Assembly: GCF_033115175.1 (NCBI RefSeq)
Contig: NC_084827.1
Coordinates: 24,360,001-24,424,000 of the forward strand
Reading direction: 5' to 3'
DNA: 64,000 nt
Source: Lepus europaeus
Taxonomy: Eukaryota; Chordata; Mammalia; Lagomorpha; Leporidae
This document shows, in pieces, positions 9,617 through 19,637 of this stretch. Each line of letters opens with the position of its first letter. Position 1 is the first letter of the stretch. A program made the position numbers and the translations under genes. Below the pieces are notes generated by a model. That model saw only the letters and a list, made by a program, of their open reading frames with translations. It made no database searches and had not been told where the DNA came from.

Positions 9617-9905
9617 TTAATCTGCTATGACTGCCATATTGGAGGCAGGAAGTACAACGCACTGATGGGATTGGTCTCTCCTTGGTTTGTGGATGGTGGT
9701 CTTCTCCCTGTGTCCTCACATAGTTTTCCCTCTCTACTTGTCTGTGTTTAATTGTTTTCTTCTTACAGGTACACCAGTAATACTGGATTACAGTACACAC
9801 AAATGAACTCATTATAACTTAATTATTTTTTAAGGATCCAAATATCACATTTTGAAGTACTAGGAATACCTGATGAATCTGTGGGGAGAGATAATGTAGC
9901 ATATA
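9617..9905 (-). mobile_element. MLT1-type MaLR LTR, antisense
   Basis: Reverse complement of MLT1: CTGCTATGACTGCCAT, GGAGGCAGGAAGTAC (after an internal deletion), TCTCCTTGGTTTGTGGATGG, GTCTTCTCCCTGTGTCCTCA, TTCTTACAGGTACACCAGTA, TAACTTAATTATT, AGGATCCAAATATCACATTT and GAAGTACTAGG. Confidence 0.75.
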
Positions 9906-9954
9906 ACAGAGACAAATATAAAAATATACATAATATAAAGATATGGAAAGATTG

Positions 9955-10178
9955 AAAGTGAGAGGCTGGTATTTTGGTACAGCTGAAGTGCCAGTTCAAG
10001 TCCTGGCTACTTTGCTTCTAATCAAGTTTCTTGCCAATGCACTTAGGAAAGCAGCAGAGAGCCCAAGTCCCTGGGCTCCTGACACCCAAGTGGGAGGCCT
10101 GGATGGAGTTCCTATCTTTTGGCTTTGGTCAGGCCCAGACCTTTGTGACCCTTCAAGAAGTAAACCAGAAAATGGAAG

Positions 10179-10243
<65 letters not shown>
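9955..10243 (+). mobile_element. CSINE, 3' end expanded into CT and TA repeats
   Basis: Old sense CSINE: GGTACAGCTGAAGTGCCAGT, CCTGGCTACTTTGCTTC, AGGAAAGCAGCAGAGAGCCC, CCCAAGTGGGAGGCCTGGA and GAAGTAAACCAG. The 3' CT region is expanded (10183-10222) and followed by (TA)n (10223-10243). It passes into the long pyrimidine tract with no A-tail. Confidence 0.85.
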
Positions 10244-10244
<1 letters not shown>

Positions 10245-10522
10245 TTCTCTTTCTTTCTTCCTCTCCTCTCTTCTCCTCTCCTCTCTTCTTTCCTTTCCTC
10301 TCTTTTCCTTCCTTTCCTTTCTTTCACCTTCCTTCCTTCCCTCCTTCCTTTCTTCTTCCCTCCCTCCCTCCCTCCTTCCTTTCCTCTTTCCCTCCTTCCC
10401 TCCTTCCCTCCTTCCCTCTCTTTCTCTCTCTTTCCTTTTTTTCTTCCTTTCCTTTCCTCTCCTCTCCTCTCCTCTCCTCTGCTTTGCTCTCCTCTCCTCT
10501 CCTCTCTCTTCTTTTTCTTCTA
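10183..10522. repeat. Long pyrimidine tract (CT)n-(TA)n-(TTCC/TCCTC)n
   Basis: After the (TA)n, about 280 bases (10244-10522) are C and T with almost no purines. They contain sub-arrays of CTTCC, CCCTCCTT and CCTCT units with mirror symmetry. It is flanked by CSINE 3' ends on both sides, so it probably grew from SINE CT-rich regions. Such tracts can form triplex (H-) DNA; that is inference. Confidence 0.93.
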
Positions 10523-10816
10523 GTCAGAGAAAGAGACAGAGAGAAACAGAGACAGAGAGAAATCTTCCATCTGCTGATTCACGCGGCTCCAACAGTTGGA
10601 GCTGGGCTGGTCTGATCCCAGGAGCTAGGGGCTTCATCCAGGCCTCCCATGTAGGGGTACAGGAGCCCAAGGACATGGGACATCTTCTGCTGCTCTCCCA
10701 GGCAGATCAGCAGAGAGCTGGATCAGAAGAGACGCAGCTGGGACTGGAACAGATGCCCATGTAGGATGCTGGCACCACAGGTGGTGACTTTACCTGCTAT
10801 CCCTCAGTGCCAGCCC
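10523..10816 (-). mobile_element. CSINE, tail facing the pyrimidine tract
   Basis: Antisense old CSINE: AGAGAAAGAGACAGAGAGAA, ATCTTCCATCTGCTGATTC, GGGCTTCATCCAGGCCTCCC, GCAGAGAGCTGGATCAGAAG, GGGACTGGAAC and head CAGTGCCAGCCCC. Its own T-tail is replaced by the pyrimidine tract. Confidence 0.9.
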
Positions 10817-11040
10817 CCTGCCTTTCTTTCTTAAAAAAAGACTGGGAGTGAAATATGTAAAATACTAACCAAATTAAAAATCAAAAAGTTCTGGTTTTGC
10901 TATACTAACATAAAAGTAGATTCTAAAGCAGGAATCATTATTACAAAGAATGTTTCATGATGATGAACTAATCAGTCTAGCAGAATATTGATTTAATTAC
11001 ATTAAGATTTGAAGATATTAATAGAAAAAAAAAGACCAAA
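10817..11040. other. Unique AT-rich sequence
   Basis: No recognised element; AT-rich. Confidence 0.5.
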
Positions 11041-11053
11041 AAACACAATCCTA

Positions 11054-11383
11054 GCTGGCACTGTGACTCACTAGGCTAATCCTCCTCCTGCAGCGCCGGC
11101 ACTCAGGGTTCTAGTCCCGGTCGGGGCGCTGGATTCTGTCCTGGTTGCTCCTTTTCCAGTCCAGCTCTCTGCTGTGGCCCAGGAAGGCAGTGGAGGATGG
11201 CCCAGGAGCTTGGGCCCTGCACCCGCTTGGGAGACCAGGTGGAAGCACCTGGCTCCTGGCTTCGGATCGTCCCAGTGCCGGCCGTAGCGGCCATTTGAGG
11301 AGTGAACCAGCGGAAGGATGACTTTTCTCTCTGTCTCTCTCTCACTGTCTAACTCTGCCTGTCAAAAAAAAAAAAAAAAATAC
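11054..11383 (+). mobile_element. Young CSINE with perfect TSD
   Basis: Sense young CSINE. The A-box-like region TGTGACTCACTAGGCTAATC and B box GGTTCTAGTCCCGG are intact. The body continues to CTGTCTAACTCTGCCTGTC and a 17-A tail. The exact 13-bp TSD aaacacaatccta lies at 11041-11053 and 11384-11396. Confidence 0.96.
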
Positions 11384-11396
11384 AAACACAATCCTA

Positions 11397-12420
11397 AAGT
11401 AAAAAGATAGCATGCTTTTTTCAAAAACTGCTAGAACAAGCAGACAAAACAAGGATACAGATTTGTACGATTAAAATTTGAACCTAACTGACTATATCAA
11501 ACTTATACTAAAAGACAGCACATTACAGTTTGTTTAAGAAATCATAGAGCACTGACTGATTCTAAAGAAAAAAAAAGCATCAACACATTTCCAAGAATAA
11601 AATAAAAAAGATGTGTTCTCTAACTAAAGCGGAATTTAGCTCAGAATCAATTCAAGAACACAGCCAAAAAGTCATCAAGAGATTATAATTTACTTTTTAA
11701 AAAGATTTATTTATCTTACTTAAAAGCAGAATTAGAGAGAGAGAGAGAGAAGGAGAGACAGATTTTCCATTTGCTGGTTCACTCCCCAGATGGCCACAAT
11801 GGCCAAGCTGAGCCAGGCCAAATGCAGGAGCCAGGAACTTACTCCAGGCCTCCCACTTGGGTGGCAGGGGCCCCGGTATTTGGGCCATCTTGTATTTCTT
11901 TCCCAGGCACATTAGTGGGAGCTGGATAGAAAGTGGAGCACCTGGGATGTGAACCAGCACCCATAATTTAACACGACTTAATGCACTTAGATGAAAAAAT
12001 ACATGACAAGTAAAAATTCATAAATGTTAATATTGATTCAAAACCTGCAGATGCAGCTAAATCTTTTCTCAAAGGAATATGTATGCTAATAAAGAAATGT
12101 TAAAATTAATATTATGACTACTACAACAAATTGAAAACATAGTACATTAAGTTAGAAGAAAATAGAATAAGAGCTAAAAATTAGTGAGTTATTAACAAAT
12201 ATACAAAAGAGTGAAAGTAAAAATTCAGTTCTTTGAGGACATTGATGAAACTTATACACTCCTAGTGAAATCAATCAAGAAAAAAGAGGGAAAGAGATTA
12301 AAAAAAAAAACCTGAAATAAATGTCTGAATATGTAAAAATCACAACTATGTACAACTTCATGTTAATAAATTTTAAACAATAAAATAAATAAAGTTCTCA
12401 GACAGTCAAGAGATCAGCAC
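11397..12420 (+). pseudogene. Old L1 ORF2 remnant, split by a CSINE
   Basis: Highly decayed but colinear with the mammalian L1 ORF2 region between endonuclease and reverse transcriptase: GTTAGAAGAAAATAGAATAA, AGAGTGAAAGTAAAAATTCA, TTGATGAAACTTATACACTC, AATCAATCAAGAAAAAAGAG, GGAAAGAGATTAAAAAA and CAACTTCATGTTAATAAATT. Many stops; no function. A CSINE occupies 11694-11968. Confidence 0.5.
11694..11968 (-). mobile_element. CSINE, 5'-truncated
   Basis: Antisense old CSINE with TTTTTAAAAAGATTTATTTA, GGTTCACTCCCCAGATGGCC and GGCAGGGGCCCCGGTATTTG. It ends near ACCAGCACCCATAAT, so the tRNA-like head is incomplete. Confidence 0.9.
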
Positions 12421-12470
12421 TCCTGGTGGTACTACCTTCAGACTGAATCTCGGCTTATAAGTTATAAGAG

Positions 12471-12704
12471 GTGGGAGGCAGCTTTGTGACACAGCAGGTT
12501 AAGTTACACCTGTGGTACTAGCATCCCAGGTTAGTGCTGAGTTGAGTCCAGGCTGCTCTACTTCCAATTCAACTTCCTGCTAATGTGCCTAGGAAAGCAG
12601 CAGACGATGGTCCAAGTACTTGGGCCCCTGCCACCCATGTGGGAGACCCGGATGGATGAATTTCCAGTCCAGGCCTTTTGAGGAGTAAACCAGTAGATGG
12701 AGGA

Positions 12705-12765
<61 letters not shown>

Positions 12766-12855
12766 CCTCTCTCTCTCCCACTCCCACTCTCACTCTCACT
12801 CTCACTCTTCACTCTCACTCTGCCATTCAATCAACAAATAAATATTTTTAAGAAC
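12471..12855 (+). mobile_element. CSINE with expanded CT region
   Basis: Sense old CSINE: GGAGGCAGCTTTGTGACACA, CCACCCATGTGGGAGACCCG, GAGGAGTAAACCAGTAGATG, a long CT array, and CAAATAAATATTTTTAAG. Flanks GTTATAAG and ATTATAAG look like a decayed TSD. Confidence 0.9.
12705..12820. repeat. (CT)n and (CTCACT)n inside a CSINE
   Basis: About 60 bp of perfect CT repeat runs into CCCACTCCCACT and CTCACT units. It is an expansion of the SINE's own CT-rich block. Confidence 0.95.
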
Positions 12856-12864
12856 ATTATAAGA

Positions 12865-13197
12865 AGGGCCGCTGCTGTGGCGCAGCAGGTTAAAGCCCTG
12901 GCCTGAAGCGCCGGCATCCTATTTGGGCGCTGGTTCTAGTCCCAGCTGCTCCTCTTCCAATCCAGCTCTCTGCTCTGGCCTGGGAAAGCAGTAGAAGATG
13001 GCTCAAGTCCTGGGACCCCTGCACCCTCGTGGGAGAGCCAGAAGAAACTCCTGGCTCCTGGCTTCGGATTGTTGCAGCTCTGGCCATTGCAGTCATCTGA
13101 GGAGTGAACCAGTGGATGGAAGATCTCTCTCTGTCTCTATCTCTCTCTGTAACACTGTCTTTCAAATAAATAAAATAAATCTTAAGAAATAAAAACC
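12865..13197 (+). mobile_element. CSINE next to another CSINE
   Basis: Sense CSINE: GGGCCGCTGCTGTGGCGCAG, B-box GGTTCTAGTCCC, CTCGTGGGAGAGCC, GAGGAGTGAACCAGTGG and CTTTCAAATAAATAAAAT. It follows the previous SINE's tail directly. Flanks CATTATAAG (12856-12864) and CATCATAAG (13198-13206) are a likely 9-bp TSD. Confidence 0.92.
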
Positions 13198-13206
13198 ATC
13201 ATAAGG

Positions 13207-16200
13207 GGGAAAGATAGGGTATGGGAATATAATAGAGGATTACAGTTTTTCTTCTCTTTTGGTTTCTCATTTGAGACTTGTTACATTTCCAATTATTGCT
13301 TTGTATTCCTTACCTGATTTGGGATTTTCCTCTATTAATTTTGTGGGTTTTTTAAGCTAAGTTTCACGTTTTAGTTTGACACCTCTATTTCACAAAATTG
13401 GTGCATCCAGTAGCATGCAATAATCTGGAAGAACTATTACAAGGAAGATATAACTCTGTTCTAAGGTATTCTAGTAGGAGAACAGCAGCTGAAGAATGGG
13501 AGGCATGCGTGATGTGCTGTTGGAAGATGTGGGAGGTTCCTCCACAAAATCAAGAGATGTTTCATGACACCTGATATGTGCTCAAAAGTATAGATTAGGA
13601 TGATGGAAAGGGCATGTTAAGAACAGAATTTGTAGACAAATGAAATACAGTCAAGGATACTCTGAAGGTCTGGAGACACACATACTTACAGGTCCATGTC
13701 TTAGAACTCTTGTCTAATGTGCTTATTAAATGTGATCTTTTGTCTCATCATGTCTGTTCCTGGTCTTTGTAAGTGATCTGCCTCCTCCAGCCTGTGTTCT
13801 CTTTGACATCTGATTTTTCTCTTCTTGTGACATACGGTGGAGAAGTAAACAGATTTACACTTCCTCTTTGGCAGAAGAAGTCATTTTCTTCTTTATTCTA
13901 AACTGAAAATATTGCATAATGGCACTATTTGAGTTTAGAAAAAGGGTCCTTTCTTCATCCTCAATCCCCACTTCCAAATTAATCAAGTTTACTTTCTGAC
14001 AGTATCACTTGGAGCACAAAGAATTCAGGCCTCTCAACTTTCTGAATTCCTTTATGAACTCACAACTTTATGCATTCATTCATTGAAGCATCTATTAACT
14101 CTCCTTTATAGGAAACATAGGAAACCACAGAAGTGAGACAGCTCGTTACCTCAAAGAACTCTATCTCATGGTCTTTCAATCACACTGTCTTCTCTACCTC
14201 CAGGAATAAGTTGTAGCTAATGTATAAAGCCAACATGATTTTAGAAAATTTGCAATGTGCAGAAAGCTGTCAAGTTTTATAGAAGCTGATAAAGAATAAA
14301 ACTCACCATTTTGATGTTTTGCCACTGCTACTGTTAAGAATGCTAGAGTCTGAAAATGGAATTCTGTCATTGTTCTTATTAGAATGTGAACATCTGTACC
14401 CATGTTGACAAGTGAGCAAAACACATTTGTTATGCAAGACTTTCAGTGATTTAATTAATCTTCAATATATGGGTTGCTAGTCAGGAAAATTATCCCCAAA
14501 CTTTCACTGCCTTGCCAAATACCAAACCTGCTTGGTGACCTAATGATATAATAGAGATTGACAGACTATTCCCTACATGTAAAAGAGTTAGAATGAAGGA
14601 AATATCTGCCTTGTTTCCTCACACTTTTACTGAGAATATGGGATCTGCCAGACTTTTCGTTGCAGGGAAACTATTTGTCAATGCTTGTCATCCTGTGATA
14701 GAGTAATTCAGTCTGTAATCTAATATGCCTGGAAGTCATTTTTATTTATGTATAAAATAGTAGAATATGGCCAACTTAGAAGAATGAAAAATCACAAATT
14801 TAGTTGGTGATATTTAACAAATCTATGTTTGGCATATACTCAATCTTTTATCTTATTCTCATCTTCAGGTAATTTTCAGTATCTTGATTAGCATGAAATA
14901 CTTCTTCTGCCTTTTATCTACTAAGTCAGCTGCCTCTCTCTTCAATTAAGCTCTGTTTGTTGAGTTTTCCTTATTTTCTTCTGCAAATGCCAGGAGAGGA
15001 AAAACATACACAGGCAAATACAAGACGCTGGGAAAAAATACACGATTTCTAAGAACTATCCTCTGTTTTTCTATCAATTTTGTCACTGGCTTTGAGTTGA
15101 AGCCCCAAAGAAAAATGAAAGCTTCGGGTTGATAATTAAAAACCCTGATATATTTATATTAAGCTTCCTTTTGGATAGCTCTAGTTGTTTAACATTACAT
15201 GAAAGGAGAAAAAAGTAAAAAATAGTGCTATCAAAGCAAACAGTTAAGGCAAGTTAAATGAAATGAACCTAGGAACAATATTTCTTTCTGGCAAAAACCA
15301 GCTTAGTTTATTTCCTATAACCACTAAATTTGGAAAAACACATTTCTGTCAATATTTATGAAGAAATAGGATAGAAGAATATTTCAGGCAAGCCCAATGA
15401 TGTTTCCCATACAATAGATTGTATAACATTTTCAAAGACAGAAATATTATATTTATTCCCAACATAATATTTTTGAATGCTAAATCAATAAGATTTTCTC
15501 TTACTCTGTTACTAAGAATGCATATCATCAGCAAATAGAAGAATGAATGGCTCATTTGCCTCTGCATATATATTTATTTCTGGCCTTAAAGAGAGAAATG
15601 CCTTTCTTTGGATTACGGAAACAAATGTAAAAAGGAATTAACTGGGTGTGGGGAGGAAGATCCCGTATAAAGAAGCTTGCCCAGGCAGCAGGCCCATAGT
15701 CTTCTGAGCTGGTAAGCTCTGGCATCCTCTAGAATCCAATCACTCTTCATTATATATAGCATATGTTTGATCTGAATGCCAGTCAGAAACTTTGGAGGCT
15801 GAGAGATTCCTGCAAAAGAGAATTCATGCATGGAAAATCAGAGGTCTACAGGGTTACAAAGAGTGTTCCATCAGCTGATTTCAGGAAAGCTGGCAAATCC
15901 TTCGCAGGCTTCATCTTATCATGACTGCATGCTAAAAATGTAGGCGATTAATATGCTAAATAGAAAAACCTGGGTTGTCAGTTGCTGCATTTGTCTGCCA
16001 GAACCTTGAAATTAGGTCATGGCCGCCAGGGAAAATTCCTTCTCAGATGGCAGGCTTGTGAACATGTTAACAGACACAGACAGGAGGAAACATCGCCTGT
16101 ACCCTAAGTGATGGGGATGATGCACACTATTCAAATTACTTCAACTTGTGATTCCAAGATCTTGCTGAGAAATAAAGCTCTGAACTTCACACCTCACTTT

Positions 16201-16370
16201 CCATCCAGTCCTTCAAAGGAAACAGAAAGGAACAAATCTCATTTTCAATTTTTCCTCTACCTACTGGAACATTTAAAATTGTCTGTATAGGACTTCTCTT
16301 AATGAGACCATTCTGTACAGTTTCTGAATATATTAAATGTGAGGACTCCAACTTCATGGCTGCAATGACA
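13207..16370. other. Long unique stretch, no gene recognised
   Basis: About 3.2 kb with no recognised repeat. Short minus-strand frames (14194-14424, 15349-15567, 15613-15831) have no domains and no exon context. The part at 15640-16060 is more complex and less AT-rich than its surroundings, and is discussed as a candidate conserved element. Confidence 0.6.
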
Positions 16371-16381
16371 TTCTTGAGAGA

Positions 16382-16408
16382 TGTGTGTGTGTATGTGTGT
16401 GTGTGTAT
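16382..16408. repeat. (TG)n microsatellite
   Basis: GTGTGTGTGTATGTGTGTGTGTGT-type tract with a single TA interruption. Confidence 0.9.
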
Positions 16409-16487
16409 CAGTGCATATGTAAGTAATTGCTGGTGAAATCCAAAACATGAATAGGGAGCCATTTTTAATGTCTGTGTTTTACTCTTT

Positions 16488-16615
16488 TTTCCTTCCTTCC
16501 TTCCTTCCTTCCTTCCTTCCTTCCTTCCTTCCTTCCTTCCTTCCTTCCTTTCTTTCTTCCTTCCTTCCTTTTCTTTTCTTTTCTTTTCTTTCTTTCTCTC
16601 TCTCCCTCTCTCTTT
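16488..16615. repeat. (TTCC)n / (TTTTC)n pyrimidine repeat
   Basis: About 16 perfect CCTT units (16490-16552), then TTCTTTTC and CTCTCTCCCTC variants. This tract alone creates the apparent open frames in this region. Confidence 0.97.
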
Positions 16616-17161
16616 TTTCTGTTCAGAGGAAAGCAGACAGTATGATGCAACATTTTCTTTTTAACTTTTATTCATCTAATGGTTGTATTTTTAAGTAACA
16701 AAAACTGAAATACTGTTAAAGTGTTTTGCTAAAATGCTATAGACTTTCATAAAGCCTGTTTGTCTTAAACTGATAATAACTGGAGAACTTAAGGCTGAAA
16801 ATATCTATCACTGAAAAAAAAGGGAGTAAGTATATTTAATAATGGAAAGACTATCAATAAAAAGTTCAGGAACAAGAATTTAGATTCTCCTGTTATTATT
16901 CATTTACTTTTTAACCATAGGCCTCAGGGTACTCATTGATAAATCAATTATTTTAAAAGTCAGAAATAGATGAAAACATGAACATTCACTGTGAGATCAA
17001 CTAATATGCATAGATTCTGAATACTGAATAAAAGGTAGAGTCTGAAAAAGACAAAAAAGAAGAAAAAAGGACATGGTTAGGAAGATGCTGGCTAAAGAGT
17101 GCAACACTTCAGTGACATAGAAGGAATAAACTCAAGAGATCTCTTCTACAACATGCTGACT

Positions 17162-17595
17162 TGTGGCAGCATGCCTACGTGCTAGAGTAAAGGTTGCTTG
17201 CATGCCTACGTGCTGGAGTAAAAGTTGCTTGCATGCCTACGTGCTGGAGTAAAAGTTGCTTGTGTGCTCTTCCAACTAGCCTTAGATAAGTGTCTATGTG
17301 AAGGCACTAATGTTTAACAGGGCCAGTTCCTGCTCCCCTGGTAAGGCATGTTTACTCTGAAGTTTCCTGCTTTTTGTGGGTCTGTATTGTGCTGCTCTTT
17401 CGCCATGTTTAGACTTAAGATAATGTTTGACTATGTACTGGGACAGGGGATGGGTACATAAGCAGTGGAAGAAATGTGTTTAGCGCCTCTCCGCCTACAT
17501 CTGTATTGACAACCGAGTGGCGTCTCAATAAACCGTGATCGAAGAAGGATCTTCGTGCCGTTAATTCTGTGCCTTGCTGGTCAAGGCTCGCCGCA
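17162..17595 (+). mobile_element. Solo LTR of a class II-type endogenous retrovirus
   Basis: A 434-bp element starting TGTGGCAGC and ending GCTCGCCGCA, so it has the TG...CA ends of an LTR. The exact 6-bp TSD ctgact (17156-17161 and 17596-17601) is the size made by betaretrovirus-like (class II) integrases. A weak TATA-like TACATAAG (17455-17462) precedes the AATAAA polyadenylation signal at 17527-17532. U3 begins with three 31-bp direct repeats. No internal viral sequence is present, so it is a recombined solo LTR. The flanking L1M sequence joins correctly once the LTR is removed. Confidence 0.88.
17169..17261 (+). repeat. Three 31-bp direct repeats in LTR U3
   Basis: Units at 17169-17199, 17200-17230 and 17231-17261 start GCATGCCTACGTGCTGGAGT. 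Units 2 and 3 are identical; unit 1 differs at two positions. Tandem enhancer repeats are common in retroviral U3. Each unit carries the ACGTG core of bHLH/PAS binding sites; their use here is inference. Confidence 0.95.
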
Positions 17596-17810
17596 CTGAC
17601 TCTTGTTAATAACAGTGTAGCACATTCTTGGAAATAGCTCAGAGATTTTAAATGTTCTCAATACCAGAAAAGATGTGTGTAATGCACGTGTTAATTATCT
17701 TGAGTTAGCCATTCCATAACATACACATATTTCAAAACATCAAGTTGTACATGATACATATCTAAAAATAGAAATAAATAAAATTATTTAAATATGGAAA
17801 ACAGATGTAG

Positions 17811-18859
17811 GGCCTTTTCTTGTCTTCTTTTAGTTTTTTTCGCTTCCTTCCTGAAAATCCCTCACTATCTCCCCACCTTCTTCTTCTATTCCTTTTTCTT
17901 TCTTCTCTGTTGCCACTCTCATTAATATCTCAGTTGACAACATAGTGGCCTACTGAAAATAGTGGTGTCTCAAAGCTGATTCAAACAACTCACCTGTTAA
18001 ATGACAGAATTAATAATTAAAAAAATAAAAAGAAAGAAAATTGTTCACAGGCTGGATTATGTAAACAGGATGAAATATAAATGTAAAAGGAGTAAATGTA
18101 AAGTATGAAAATATTCTCAAAATTTCTAGATAGGAAGTTTATATTGTTTCATATATTTTCAAAAATTGGTATTAAAATTAATTATCAATCATAATATCTT
18201 GTGGCTTTCCTAGGAAAGTGTTATTTTTTTGAATAACTTGTATGCTTTCCCGTCTGAGACTCAAAACTCTGAGTTAGCAATGAATGGCTAAGACAAAAAG
18301 GAAATGCTGCCAGGTGATTGTATAATGAATGAATAATTCATGAACTATCCTTGGTGACATCAAAGCATTCAAGAGTCAAAGAAAGGGAATACATGCATTT
18401 TCTATGCAATTAGAGAGAACGGTATATCTCAGTCAATTAAGATGTCTGTAGTTATGTCTCTTTGGTGTCTAGTAATTCCTGTACTGAGGGACACCCTGAA
18501 TGGGGCTGGTGATCCTCAACAGTGTATAAAGTGAAATGTGTAATTCTCTCTCTCTCCTCCCCCCGCAAACATTTTTCTCCTTGTACTTTTCATTCTGAAA
18601 CTTCCAAAATTGAAAACAATATTTGCAGTTAAGAATTTAGAGAAAAAAATCCTAGCTAATTTTTTTTTCTCCTATACTTCAAACACTTTGAAGACTCCAA
18701 AGAGATGGAACAAAGGAAAGAAGTAAATGTGAGCCGGGGACCTGTTCCCACACAGTCAGCTTCACAAAGGCACAGGAATGACCTGGTTTTAGGTCTGCAG
18801 GCTATGCCTGAAGCTGATTACTTCCCAAACTGCACAAGTTTAGAATTGGTTGTATGTTT
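17811..18859. other. Unique AT-rich sequence
   Basis: No element recognised apart from short CT and A runs. The frame at 18705-18935 has no recognisable domain and runs into the MITE fragment. Confidence 0.5.
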
Positions 18860-18945
18860 TTCAAAAAGTTCATGGAAAATGAAAATAAAAGATAAGTTCA
18901 TGTATGCTATTTTTTTTTCATGTATGCTATTTTAATAGCATATAC
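18860..18945 (+). mobile_element. MITE fragment, same family as 2098-2226
   Basis: TTCAAAAAGTTCATGGAAAA followed by TGAAAATAAAAGATAAGTTC repeats the left end and interior of the element at 2098. The right half is lost. A 17-bp duplication, TTCATGTATGCTATTTT, follows (starts near 18897 and 18917). Confidence 0.6.
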
Positions 18946-18954
18946 ATGATGATT

Positions 18955-19440
18955 CATGATCAGGTTGAAGTAGGCAGGCATACAGGTTAAAATTGATTAG
19001 ATTTGTGAACTGGAAGACCATGCCTTCGCCACACGCTGTGTGACCTCATGCCCCTACTTGGCCACACCACCCAATCAGGTTAATTTACCACTCCCCTTTG
19101 AAAGTGGGTTAAAAGCCTGGGACACAGTGTGTCCAGGCACTTTTCTTCCCTGAACTCTTGCCAGGAGGCGGGCTTGCTATAGCCCTGTGCCTCCAGCGTG
19201 CATGGCCTTCGGGCCAAGCACCCTAGGCTTCCTGGCCTAGATACAGGCCTAGATGCTCTTTCACTTGACTGGTTCCTGGTGCTTGGTATGAACCCCTATT
19301 CACCTCTCTCTCTTAAATAAAGCTCTCACTCTCCTTTGCATCTTTCTTACTAAATAAAGCTTTAAATGTACCATGCTGCCTCATTTATCTGTGCTGATAT
19401 TTAGAATTCTTCTCTAAATATTAGGCAAGAACACTCTTGG
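18955..19440 (+). mobile_element. Probable LTR of an endogenous retrovirus
   Basis: An LTR-like promoter and polyadenylation layout is visible: CCAAT box ACCCAATCAGG (19069-19079), TATA-like TTAAAAG (19109-19115), a GC-rich transcribed part, then AATAAA at 19316-19321 and again at 19353-19358. The base composition differs from the AT-rich surroundings. No clear TG...CA ends or TSD were found, so the ends are approximate and the class (perhaps class I) is uncertain. Confidence 0.5.
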
Positions 19441-19445
19441 GCTTA

Positions 19446-19637
19446 TTAATATTGGGAATTTAGTAATAAGCCCATGGTGAAATCATATGGCACCCTAAAT
19501 TCCTGTAGCACATGTGGCACCCCAGATAGCACTTCTGGGGAACTTAAGGGGCCACATTTCAGTGTAATCTTTAGGGGGTCTTCTTCGATTTCAAGGTTAT
19601 GATAATTAACATATTCATCATCCCAAACATTAATCAT
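19446..19637 (-). other. Open frame of 63 codons, unidentified
   Basis: The minus-strand frame encodes a mixed-composition peptide with EIEEDPLKITLKCGPLSSPE and VPYDFTMGLLL. It is not a translation of a SINE, L1 or simple repeat that I recognise. It starts right after the LTR-like element. It may be a chance frame or a fragment of a retroviral or cellular coding sequence; no function is claimed. Confidence 0.25.

Larger units (their letters stand above)
17065..17810 (+). mobile_element. L1M 3' end, split by a solo LTR
   Basis: Pieces at 17065-17161 and 17602-17810 match the L1M 3'UTR: GACATAGAAGGAATAAACTC, GAGATCTCTTCTACAACATG, GTTAATAACAGTGTAGC, GATTTTAAATGTTCTCAATA, GTTAGCCATTCCATAACATA, ATTTCAAAACATCAAGTTGT and ATAGAAATAAATAAAA. 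The 434-bp LTR lies between. Confidence 0.75.

Noticed and set aside
9943-10764. Longest open frame (273 codons)
   Set aside because: It is a CSINE, then a CT/TTCC tract read as Ser-Leu-Phe-Pro repeats, then a second CSINE. No coding signal.
16447-16698. Plus and minus frames over the TTCC repeat
   Set aside because: The peptide is a direct translation of the microsatellite (FLPS or EGRK repeats).
17169-17261. Direct repeats as a possible CRISPR array
   Set aside because: The three units abut without spacers, the host is a mammal, and they lie inside an LTR.
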